Part shown: piece by piece, positions 44,708 through 53,200 of the stretch
How positions within the stretch are numbered: position 1 is the stretch's first letter
Layout of the letters: every line of letters starts with the position of its first letter
Assembly: GCF_017254835.1 (NCBI RefSeq)
Contig: NZ_JAFKCW010000001.1
Location: 806,001-870,000, forward strand
From: Algoriphagus aestuariicola
Lineage (GTDB): Bacteria > Bacteroidota > Bacteroidia > Cytophagales > Cyclobacteriaceae
Reading direction: 5' to 3'
Length of the DNA: 64,000 nt
Made by a program: the position numbers and the translations under genes
Notes under the pieces: generated by a model
What the model was told of the DNA's origin: nothing
The model's database searches: none
Seen by the model: the letters and a program-made list of their open reading frames with translations, nothing else

Positions 44708-45550
44708 TTGCTTCTTTTAGGGGGTAGTGGGTATATTGGAACCCACCTTTCCCGCAAGTTGAAGTCAAATGGGTTTTCGAAAGTGTTTGTGGGATCCCGT
44801 AATTCTTCGGGTACCGGCGGGGTAGGGCTGGACATCACTGATGTCTCATCTGTTCGGCAAATCAAGGCGGGCAACTTCGATTTCATAGTCAATCTAACTG
44901 GTCAGATTTCCCGCCCGATAGATGCATGTCTAAACCAAAACACGCTGGGAATTCAAAACCTAATCGCTGCCTGCGGGGAGCACAGCACTTTGGTACATCT
45001 TTCCAGTGTAGGGGTATATGGATCTGGCGAAAGCGTGGATGAATCCTCTCCCTGCAATCCCGAAACCCCCTATTCCGCGCTAAAACTGGCTGCGGAAAAC
45101 TTGCTGGTGAATGGTCTGGACCAACATCAGCGGTTGATAGTTAGGCTTTCAAACATTTACGGTTCCTCTCAGCCAAAAGGGGTTTTTGCTTATCTGAAGA
45201 AATCCGCTCTTTCGGATGCCTTCCTTGAGTTTAACAATGACGGGACGTTGGTGAGGTCTTTCCTTCATGTCGAGGACTTGGTATCCGGACTGCTGGCACT
45301 TCTTGAAAAAAACGAGGAGATCCAGTCACCAATCGTAAATATTGTCGGGAAGGATCGGTATACTGTAACTCAACTTATCGAATTATTCGAAGGGAAATTC
45401 CATGTAAGCTACCGCAAGCAATTTGATCCCATAAAACCCTATGACAATATGTTGTCGATCTCTGACCGGATTTTTAGACAGATGACCGATTTTAAGGAAC
45501 AATATTCCTTGGACACCTACATTGACGAATTGGTAGATCATGCTAATTGA
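44708..45550 (+). CDS. Extended SDR (NAD-dependent epimerase/reductase)
   Basis: 280 residues. LLLLGGSGYIGTHLSRKL is the NAD-binding motif, then DFIVNLTGQISRP, the active site SSVGVYGSGE with PYSALKLAAENLLV (YxxxK), and LSNIYGSSQPKGVFAYL. The TTG at 44708 is one base after the NeuC stop and starts directly before the Rossmann motif, so I prefer it to the GTG at 44669 inside neuC. It overlaps the next gene by 11 bp. In this cassette it may reduce or epimerise a 4-keto nucleotide sugar; the exact step is unknown. Confidence 0.8.
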   Translation: MLLLGGSGYIGTHLSRKLKSNGFSKVFVGSRNSSGTGGVGLDITDVSSVRQIKAGNFDFIVNLTGQISRPIDACLNQNTLGIQNLIAACGEHSTLVHLSSVGVYGSGESVDESSPCNPETPYSALKLAAENLLVNGLDQHQRLIVRLSNIYGSSQPKGVFAYLKKSALSDAFLEFNNDGTLVRSFLHVEDLVSGLLALLEKNEEIQSPIVNIVGKDRYTVTQLIELFEGKFHVSYRKQFDPIKPYDNMLSISDRIFRQMTDFKEQYSLDTYIDELVDHAN

Positions 45551-46601
45551 TAAAAACAAGATAAAAGAATATACCGCTCAATCTGACAACACGGTGCGAG
45601 AGGCCATGAGACAAATAGAAGGAAACAAAAAAGGCCTTTTGTTTGTCTTGGACAAGGACGGTAGGCTGGTGGGTTCCATAAGTGATGGTGATATCAGGAG
45701 AGGAATACTGAATGGATCCCAACTTGAAGATCCTATCCACACGGTGATGAACGAAAGTCCCTTTTTTATTACCGTAATCGAACAGGCCTCGGTTGACCTT
45801 AAATTTTTCGAAGAAAAAGGATATAGAATGATTCCAGTCTGTGGAGCCGATGGCAAGATATTGCAGTTGCTTAGTGCAGATCCCGAAAAAAGCTTTGCCT
45901 CGATCGAAAATCCAGTGGTGTTGATGGTGGGGGGAAGAGGCATACGACTTGAGCCACTCACCCAGAACATCCCTAAACCTTTGCTAAAGGTGGGCAATAA
46001 GCCGATTTTGCAGACAATATTAGAAAGACTCCATCTTTTCGGGTTTAGAAACGTTTTTCTTTGCACTAATTATCTCTCGGACCATATCGAGAAATTTTGC
46101 GGGGATGGATCAAGATTTGGCCTCAAGATCCAATATTTCAAGGAGGAAACTAAGTTGGGGACCATCGGAGCAGTGAAGTACTTGGAGGAGGATCTCAACC
46201 TGCCCTTTCTGGTGATGAATGGGGATTTATTGACATCTCTGAACTATAAGACGGTTTTGGATTTTCATTTGGAAAATCAAGCAGAACTGACCATTGGAAG
46301 CGCTTCCTATAAAACCAAAGTACCTTATGGCGTATTGGAAACCGACGGCCATCAGGTGGTGTCGATACTCGAAAAACCGACTTATTCCTTCCGGATCAGT
46401 GGAGGGATCTATGCCCTTAGCCCTTCAGCATTGGAGCTGATCCCAAGAGGAAACTTCTTTGATATCACCGATCTAATGGAAGGACTCCTAAGGAAAAAAA
46501 GGAGTGTTGTAGCCTTCCCCATCGAGGAATATTGGCTGGATATCGGACAACATCAAGACTACGAAAAAGCCAACATCGACTATAAAGATCTTTTCAATTA
46601 G
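45540..46601 (+). CDS. ptmE: CBS-domain nucleotidyltransferase, PtmE-like (GlcN-1-P guanylyltransferase type)
   Basis: 353 residues: two CBS modules at about residues 1-115 (KGLLFVLDKDGRLVGSISDG, DPIHTVMNESPFFI), then an NTP-transferase domain from about 123 with VVLMVGGRGIRLEPLTQNIP, PLLKVGNKPILQTILERL and FLVMNGDLLTSLNYKTV. The CBS-NTP transferase fusion is the architecture of Campylobacter PtmE, which makes GDP-GlcN/GlcNAc in the legionaminic acid route. It is translationally coupled to the SDR upstream. Nucleotide specificity (GDP or UDP) is inferred, not read from sequence. Confidence 0.86.
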   Translation: MLIDKNKIKEYTAQSDNTVREAMRQIEGNKKGLLFVLDKDGRLVGSISDGDIRRGILNGSQLEDPIHTVMNESPFFITVIEQASVDLKFFEEKGYRMIPVCGADGKILQLLSADPEKSFASIENPVVLMVGGRGIRLEPLTQNIPKPLLKVGNKPILQTILERLHLFGFRNVFLCTNYLSDHIEKFCGDGSRFGLKIQYFKEETKLGTIGAVKYLEEDLNLPFLVMNGDLLTSLNYKTVLDFHLENQAELTIGSASYKTKVPYGVLETDGHQVVSILEKPTYSFRISGGIYALSPSALELIPRGNFFDITDLMEGLLRKKRSVVAFPIEEYWLDIGQHQDYEKANIDYKDLFN

Positions 46602-46609
46602 AATCTGAC

Positions 46610-47602
46610 ATGAATTATCAAGGTAAAAAAGTACTAGTAACCGGTGCCGGTGGGTTTATTGGAAGCCATCTTACAGAGGAGCTCGTGAGGGCAGGAGCGG
46701 AAGTGACTGCATTGGTCCACTATAATTCCAATTCCAATGTCTCCAACCTCGCCTATTTAGATTCGCCGCTACTTGCATCCGTTCAAGTAGTGTTTGGCGA
46801 TATTCAGGATACTTTTTTGATGAGTCGACTGTCAGAGGGGAAAGATGTCGTGTTTCACCTGGCTGCGCTCATTGGAATACCGTACTCCTATGTGGCCCCA
46901 TCCGCCTATGTAGCCGCAAACATCACTGGGACACTGAATATGCTGGAAGCTGCTAGATCTCACAAAGTCGGCAAATTGGTCGTGACCTCTACTTCGGAAA
47001 CCTATGGGACCGCTCTTTATGCACCAATTGACGAAAAGCATCCGATGCAGGGCCAATCTCCCTACTCGGCCACCAAGATTGGAGCCGACAAGATAGCCGA
47101 GTCGTACTTTCTTTCTTTCGAGCTCCCCGTTTGTATTTTCCGCCCATTCAATACTTTCGGCCCAAGACAATCTACCCGTGCGGTAATACCTACTATTATT
47201 TCGCAAGTCCTGAGTGAATCAAAGGAAATTCGGTTGGGATCCTTGGATCCGGTCAGGGACATGTTGTTTGTAAAAGATACCGCGAGAGGCTTTATGCTGG
47301 CAGGTTTGTCCGACAAATCTTCCGGCGAAGTGATAAGCGTCGGGACTGGTAGGGGCGTAACGATTGGGGAAATTGTGGATATGATCCAACAAATCTGCGG
47401 AACCAATAAGGCTGTAATAGCACAAAACGAACGAATCAGACCGGAGAAGAGTGAGGTGATGAAGTTAATATGTGATTACTCAAAAGCGAAGCAACTTTTG
47501 GGCTGGGAACCCGCCTACTCTTTGGAGCAAGGACTTAATGAAGCCATTGAATTCATGAAGGTCAATAAGCCTTCATGGGATGCGGTTAACTACGCGATTT
47601 GA
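46610..47602 (+). CDS. legB: NAD-dependent 4,6-dehydratase (LegB-like)
   Basis: 330 residues: VLVTGAGGFIGSHLTEELVR, VFHLAALIGIPYSYVAPSAY, TSTSETYGTALYAPIDEKHP and QSPYSATKIGADKIAESYF (YxxxK), then RPFNTFGPRQSTRAVIPTII. These blocks match LegB of the legionaminic acid route closely, which converts GDP-GlcNAc to the 4-keto-6-deoxy sugar. They differ from the RmlB consensus, so I do not call it rmlB. It is the last gene of block C, followed by a strong terminator. Together with PtmE and LegG-type proteins it points to a GDP-linked 6-deoxy precursor. Confidence 0.88.
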   Translation: MNYQGKKVLVTGAGGFIGSHLTEELVRAGAEVTALVHYNSNSNVSNLAYLDSPLLASVQVVFGDIQDTFLMSRLSEGKDVVFHLAALIGIPYSYVAPSAYVAANITGTLNMLEAARSHKVGKLVVTSTSETYGTALYAPIDEKHPMQGQSPYSATKIGADKIAESYFLSFELPVCIFRPFNTFGPRQSTRAVIPTIISQVLSESKEIRLGSLDPVRDMLFVKDTARGFMLAGLSDKSSGEVISVGTGRGVTIGEIVDMIQQICGTNKAVIAQNERIRPEKSEVMKLICDYSKAKQLLGWEPAYSLEQGLNEAIEFMKVNKPSWDAVNYAI

Positions 47603-47697
47603 CTTTCATGGAAAGAAAAAAAGGTGGCTTCCCAATATTCAAATCATAGGCTTGAGAAGTGAGTAGTTGAGATTGAACTCAAATTACTACCCGAAAG

Positions 47698-47732
47698 AGA
47701 GGCTGTCTCCAAACGAGACAGCCTCTTTTTTT
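47698..47732 (+). terminator. Rho-independent terminator between converging operons
   Basis: AGAGGCTGTCTC (47698-47709) pairs perfectly with GAGACAGCCTCT (47715-47726), a 12-bp stem with loop CAAAC, followed by TTTTTT. It ends block C and faces the end of the minus-strand WecA-like gene at 47751. The minus-strand side has a weaker T-run. Confidence 0.88.
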
Positions 47733-47750
47733 ACCTGAAAATGTTAGGAT

Positions 47751-48719
47751 TCAATTTTGGTAGACTTCATATTTCTTTATCAGTGGGATTTTTATACTCG
47801 AATAAACCACTGCGGTTAGTACTAAAATACCAAATCCAAAGAGATCTTCTGGAATTGCTTGTGGGTAGATAAACAGGAAAAAATTGAGCCCAAATTGGAG
47901 GATTGAGTAAATCAAGGCAATCGTAACATGATCTATCCCCACCTGATTTGCCAGAATTTGGTAAAGATGAGTGCGGTGGGGAAGCGCTACATTCTCTCTT
48001 CGAAAGAGTCGATGGGCAAATGTAATCAAGCTATCCGCCCCATAGATTAGCAGGAAAAGAACAATAGTCCAAGTATGGGCGGAGAGGTACCACTGCACCA
48101 GAAAGTAGATTATTAGATAGGCCAGCGAAATGCTTCCAATATCGCCGGCGAACATCTTTGCATCCTTGCGGAAATTAAATACCAGAAATACACAAAGCGC
48201 CAATATCACATATCTAATTAGACTTTCGGAAAAAATAGGCATATAGATATTTACAGCAAGGAGAGACCCAAGAAAGACCAATCCATATAGACCGGTGATT
48301 CCATTGATTCCGTCCATGAAGTTAATCGCGTTGATGACTCCCAAGGCGACAAAATACAAAACGGGCAGCGCCCACCACGACTCCTGGTCAAACACCCCCA
48401 AATCATAAAATGCCATCGAAAGGCCTAAGAACTGTATGCCTAGCCGAAGCTTTCTCGAAATGGTGTAGATATCATCCAAAAAACTTACCACAGAAATCCA
48501 AACAATGCCCAAGACCATCCAGGTATTTTGGAAGTCATAAGACATCCACCAAAACACCACTGCCAAAGGAAAAAGAATACCCCCACCTCTGATGGTCGTC
48601 GCCGAATGAGACGAACGGGAATTGGGCTTGTCCACTATTCCAAACTGTCTTGCCAACCGATAGTAGATCAGACCTGCAAGTAGCAAAGAGAGGAATACGA
48701 TGGTGTAGCTAAGGATCAT
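47751..48719 (-). CDS. WecA/MraY-family undecaprenyl-phosphate sugar-1-phosphate transferase
   Basis: 322 residues with about ten hydrophobic segments. The family motifs are SFLDDIYTISRKLRLGIQFL (DDx catalytic region), NAINFMDGINGITG, MFAGDIGSISLAYL and PHRTHLYQ in the last cytoplasmic loop. This is the glycosyl-phosphate transferase fold of WecA/WbpL/MraY, starting a lipid-linked repeat unit with UDP-GlcNAc, UDP-FucNAc or a similar sugar. It is the only initiating phosphosugar transferase I can find in the window, so it may start the repeat unit of one or both polymers. It is 213 bp downstream of the WecE-like gene on the same strand. Confidence 0.88.
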   Translation of the reverse strand: MILSYTIVFLSLLLAGLIYYRLARQFGIVDKPNSRSSHSATTIRGGGILFPLAVVFWWMSYDFQNTWMVLGIVWISVVSFLDDIYTISRKLRLGIQFLGLSMAFYDLGVFDQESWWALPVLYFVALGVINAINFMDGINGITGLYGLVFLGSLLAVNIYMPIFSESLIRYVILALCVFLVFNFRKDAKMFAGDIGSISLAYLIIYFLVQWYLSAHTWTIVLFLLIYGADSLITFAHRLFRRENVALPHRTHLYQILANQVGIDHVTIALIYSILQFGLNFFLFIYPQAIPEDLFGFGILVLTAVVYSSIKIPLIKKYEVYQN

Positions 48720-48932
48720 TAGCGGTTGAAGAAGTGTTGGTAATTCCCTTTTTGATTAAATCTTCAGGGTAAGAGTTATGTTTTCTTTGGAACTGCTGGT
48801 TTCAAAAATAGGCCTAATTCACAGATTTCATATTAGTGGAGATTCAGTTTTAGTAATAGAAAACGTAAATCTGCGGTGGAATACCCGATTTGCATATGAA
48901 TCTAGGCGGACTTCTCGCGATTTTAAAAGAGA

Positions 48933-50108
48933 TCAGATACAGGAACTTGAAACTTCTGGTAGTTCGTAGAAAAAAGGAAGACGAAGCAGAGTGTCTGCAA
49001 AGATTTCCGCATTAGGGAGGGGAGTATTATCGATTCCTTGGTACGCTTTGATGAACTCACTTTGGTGGAGTGCTTGGTAGTGAAACACGGACAAAATACC
49101 CTTGCTTTTCAAGCTTTCCGAGAATTTGGTACGAGATTCCAGACTTGGAAAAAGCATATAAAACATATGGTAATTTCCAGGATCCTTTTGAAGGACGATT
49201 GGAGAGAATTCTTCCTGTATTTTGTCAAGCTCGTTTCTTAGGAGCTCTAGGTAGGGCAGGTGTTGAATTTTAGGTATATAGCTTCTATCAAGGGAAGCGA
49301 GAAATCCGGAATAGTCGTGCCATATTTGGCTGCGACGGCTTTGGATCCTCTGTAGGTTCTCGAGTTGGGCCCAGAGAAAGGCTGCCGTTACCTCGGAGGG
49401 CAGGAAACTGCTACCCAGATCTACCCAGCCGTATTTGTTTACTTCTCCCCTGAAAAAAGCGGCTCTATCAGTTCCTTTTTCCCAGATGATTTCCGCCCTT
49501 TTTTTTAGCCCAGGATCATTGATAGTCAGCATCCCACCCTCGCCGCACTGCAGGTTTTTAGTCTCATGAAAGCTGAAAGTCCCCAAATGTCCGACACCCC
49601 CTAGAGCTTTTCCCTGAAATGAAATGTCGATCGCCTGTGCCGCGTCCTCGACTACTTTGATACTAAAGCGATTGGCTAAGTCCATTACTTTCGCCATGTC
49701 CACCGGAACTCCGGCATAGTGAACTACTACAATTGCCTTTGTTTTTGGGGAGATCAGCGACTCAATCTTATCCACGTCCATTCCAGGATGATCTTCTAGG
49801 CTATCCAAAAAAACTATTTTTGCTCCCCGAAGTACGAAGGCGTTAGCAGAGGAAACAAAAGTATAGCTAGGGACGATTACTTCGTCTCCAGATTTGATGT
49901 CTAGGAGGATTGCCGCCATTTCGAGCGCATCGGTACAAGATGAGGTCAGGAGACATTTGTTGAATCCGAAATTCTCCTCGAAAAATTGTTGACATTTTTT
50001 GGTAAAATACCCGTTGCCGGAGATTTTTCCCATTTTGACGGCTTTTTCAATGTAAGAAAGCTCATTTCCAGTCAAATAAGGTTTATTAAAGGGAACGTTG
50101 ATAGTCAA
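48933..50108 (-). CDS. wecE: PLP-dependent sugar aminotransferase, WecE-like (DegT/DnrJ/EryC1)
   Basis: 391 residues from the TTG at 50108; an in-frame start at 50147 would add 13 residues with no family match. Blocks close to E. coli WecE: VPFNKPYLTGNELSYIEKAV, LLTSSCTDALEMAAILLDI, SYTFVSSANAFVLRGAKIVF, the PLP lysine in FSFHETKNLQCGEGGML, and FRGEVNKYGWVDLGSSFLPS. WecE makes dTDP-4-amino-4,6-dideoxygalactose from the 4-keto sugar, for which dTDP-glucose could come from rmlA, although rmlB is not in the window. The C-terminus stops at ELPEVSSSCI, roughly 15 residues short of E. coli WecE. It is not of the LegC group. Confidence 0.85.
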   Translation of the reverse strand: MTINVPFNKPYLTGNELSYIEKAVKMGKISGNGYFTKKCQQFFEENFGFNKCLLTSSCTDALEMAAILLDIKSGDEVIVPSYTFVSSANAFVLRGAKIVFLDSLEDHPGMDVDKIESLISPKTKAIVVVHYAGVPVDMAKVMDLANRFSIKVVEDAAQAIDISFQGKALGGVGHLGTFSFHETKNLQCGEGGMLTINDPGLKKRAEIIWEKGTDRAAFFRGEVNKYGWVDLGSSFLPSEVTAAFLWAQLENLQRIQSRRSQIWHDYSGFLASLDRSYIPKIQHLPYLELLRNELDKIQEEFSPIVLQKDPGNYHMFYMLFPSLESRTKFSESLKSKGILSVFHYQALHQSEFIKAYQGIDNTPLPNAEIFADTLLRLPFFYELPEVSSSCI

Positions 50109-50272
50109 GCAGATTAGGTTTAGTCTTGAACGAAAGATTTTTTGCACAATATTAACTGATCCCAGGCGATTTCTCGAATTTGATATGCCGAGATATTACT
50201 CCTTGATACAACACGGTCATTCCAATGAGATGCAGGATAATTCATCTGGCAACTAAGAATTGTCTTGGAGCC

Positions 50273-53200
50273 CTAGCGGATTAAGACAAAGGTCCCCGCC
50301 TTTTCGATGTTCTCACCTGACTTGGTACTAAATACGACTTTGTAAACGTAGTTGTCAGGCGGAGCAGGCTTCCCATTGATATTGCCGTCCCATCCTTGGC
50401 TTTCAAGCGACTGGGTGCTAAACAGCAATTCACCCCAAGCAGAAAACACGTAAAATTCCATTTTAACTATACCCCTGTGTTGAGGCACGAAATATTGATT
50501 TTTTGTGCCGCTTGGGGTGAATGCGTTAGGAACCATCAGCAAATAGTCGTCCTTTGCTTGGATTGTCTTTTGTATTTCTGCAACACATCCAAACTCATCA
50601 ATAGTCGTCAGTTTGACTATATAGGTCCCGGTTTGTATATATTCGTGGCTTGGGTTTTGGCTGGAGCTGGAGGTGCCATCTCCAAAGTCCCAATTCCACA
50701 CGAGAATTTTACCTTGGGATTGATCATAGAACACGACGTCTTCAAGGATCTGAACATCGGAATCGGAGACTATTACCCCGCCTCCAAGGTCAGCTTCATA
50801 GCGGAATTCAGGAATAAGCTCGGCGTCGGAGACTATCACCCGAATACTCTGTTCTCTATTCCAGCAGCCTAAGCCTTTATATGCGCTGGAAACTTTATAG
50901 TCACCTGTCAGATTAACTTTCTCGCTTTCCGGCAAGGTCATGGCCGAACCGTTAGGGCTGATGATCTTATAGTCGAAGACTGAGGGGTTGAATCCTTCGA
51001 TAAACTGCGTCAAATCCACCGTTTGGTTCGGATCGCATACAATCGAAGGATTGGATACTTTCAGATTTGGAATGGAATAAACGCTTGCCTTGACTTCCAG
51101 CAATTCAGGAGGACAGATGTTGTCCCCGGATATTTCTAAGTAATACAAGTAAGGATTTGGACTCGCAGGCAAGCCTGAAATGGAAAGTGTTCCGTTCGAT
51201 GCTATCCTATAGGTGACGCTGCCTTCGGTTTGTCCGTTCAAAATAGGCCGTGTGCCGCTTGTGTCCTTGAACCAACTCCAAACAGGAGAGACACCAGTTT
51301 GACTCGTGTAAGGAACCAGCTCAATAACGCTACCAAAACATACTTCTACGTCGTTTGCTGAAATCGGCGTCGATGTGCCGGTAAGTTGAAGTAGTGGGGT
51401 GCTTACTTTGCAGAAATCGTCCGTTATTTCCAGTTCATAGTCTCCAGCTGGAAGCTGATCAAAAAGGAAATTCGTTCCATCGATTGTTTCAGTCCTGAAG
51501 ACTTCATCCTCCTTTTTCAAGTTCAAAGTATAGGTATCGCCATGTCCGCCAGAGAAGGTAAAACCAAGTTGGCCGTCAGAATTGTCGCAGGATGGATTTA
51601 CGATTTGCGAGTTTTGCACAACGAGAGCGGCATCTGGAGAAAGGACTTCAATATTTGAGAGAGACGTCACACACCCTCCGCTTTGGGCATAAGCCGTGTA
51701 AATGCCCGGTTGTACCTCAAATTCCCCTGAGCTTTGGAAATTGAGCCCATCGAGGCTAAACAAATAGCTGCCGTCACCTGACGATGCGGTAAGTGTGATT
51801 GTTCCCAAATCGCCAAAGCATGCCACTGGGTCAACCTTTGATGATAGGATGGGCGCCTGCTTGACGGTTACTTTTGGACTTGCTGTGAAACCTGGACATA
51901 CACCTACTCCTGAAACAGCCGAATAATAGGTTTGCGTACCGTCGCTAGATTTTAGCCCACTGACCGTAAGCACTCCCTGGGTATCAATCTGATAGATTTT
52001 GCCGTCGGAGGTGGGGTCGGGAGAAGAGATGATCGGCTGTGACTTGTTGGCATCGAAATACCAGGAAATGAGAGCTCCCGGAGTTGCAGGTTCCAGCTCG
52101 GGGATTATTTCGGCTACTTCGCCTTCGCAAATCTCCAAATCTTTAACGTCTATTCGGGTTGGTCCAGGTAACAGCGTGACAAGAGAGGAACTGATGCTGC
52201 AACCTTTCTGGTCGACGACTTCAACTGTGAAGTCTCCGGGAGAGAGGTCCCCAAAAGAGAATTTTCCGTCTTCACTGCTCAGTGTCGTCAATTTTGTATT
52301 CCCCTCCAACAAGCTGATTTCGTACCCTGGCCAACCACCCGAAATCTCGCCTTCTATTTTGCCATTTTGAGCCCCACATCCTGGATCTAATGGTGAGATG
52401 TCATTGATGCTCAAGGGAGATGGAGCTTTTAGGATTTCCACTTCCACTGGTGCTGTTGGACAGCCAACCCCATCCCGGGTGACCACTATAGAATACTTGC
52501 CTGGCTCAAAAAGCTGGGCTTCCAGTATTGCTTGGGTAGTCTCAGGGTTTCCGTCTACGCTATACCTTAGATTAGGCTCAGCCCCTTCGACGATTTTGAT
52601 TTTTCCGTCCGCAGCGTCGAAGCAGGTTTCAGAAAGTGCGCTAAACTCAACCTTTGGAATGGGAAAAATTTCGACTTTAGAGGAGAGCTCCACTCCGGTA
52701 CACTCCACGTAGAAGTAATAATTGTGAACGCCGACTGGCAGACCATCTACTAAGAGTTTTGGGTTGAGCCAATCCGAGTCGTCTATGGTGTAAACAACTC
52801 CAAGTTTCAATGGATCTGGACCGTTTTGAATTGGATCAACTTGGTTTGGCTTCTTGTACCAGCGAACCTCTGTAAAGGCTGCCGGCGGCAAGTTCGGGGA
52901 GGGCTGCAAATGGACAGGGCGAATTTCAACTTGACTACCTTCACACACATCCATTGTTGGCACTAGCGTGTACTCTGGATCAGACAAGACCCCCAGATTG
53001 AACTGGAATATTTCGGTGCAGCCTTTTTGATCCGTCACGGAAAGGAAATAATCTCCAGGGAAGAGATTGCTTGCTCCTTTTTCATCCCCCGCTACAACTG
53101 ATCCGGAAGGAGATCCCTGTGTCCACTTGATGGTATATCCTCCCCACCCCCCGGTAATGACAAGGTTTTCAAACCCACCATTCCCCAAGCCGCAGGACGC

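Noticed and set aside
46610-47602. Considered as the missing rmlB (dTDP-glucose 4,6-dehydratase)
   Set aside because: The motif set (LIGIPYSYVAPSAY, TSTSETYGTALY, RPFNTFGPRQS) matches LegB-type dehydratases, and its neighbours are nonulosonic acid genes.
48778-48969. 63-codon plus-strand frame between the WecE-like and WecA-like genes
   Set aside because: It runs into the antisense of the WecE-like gene and has no family-like features.
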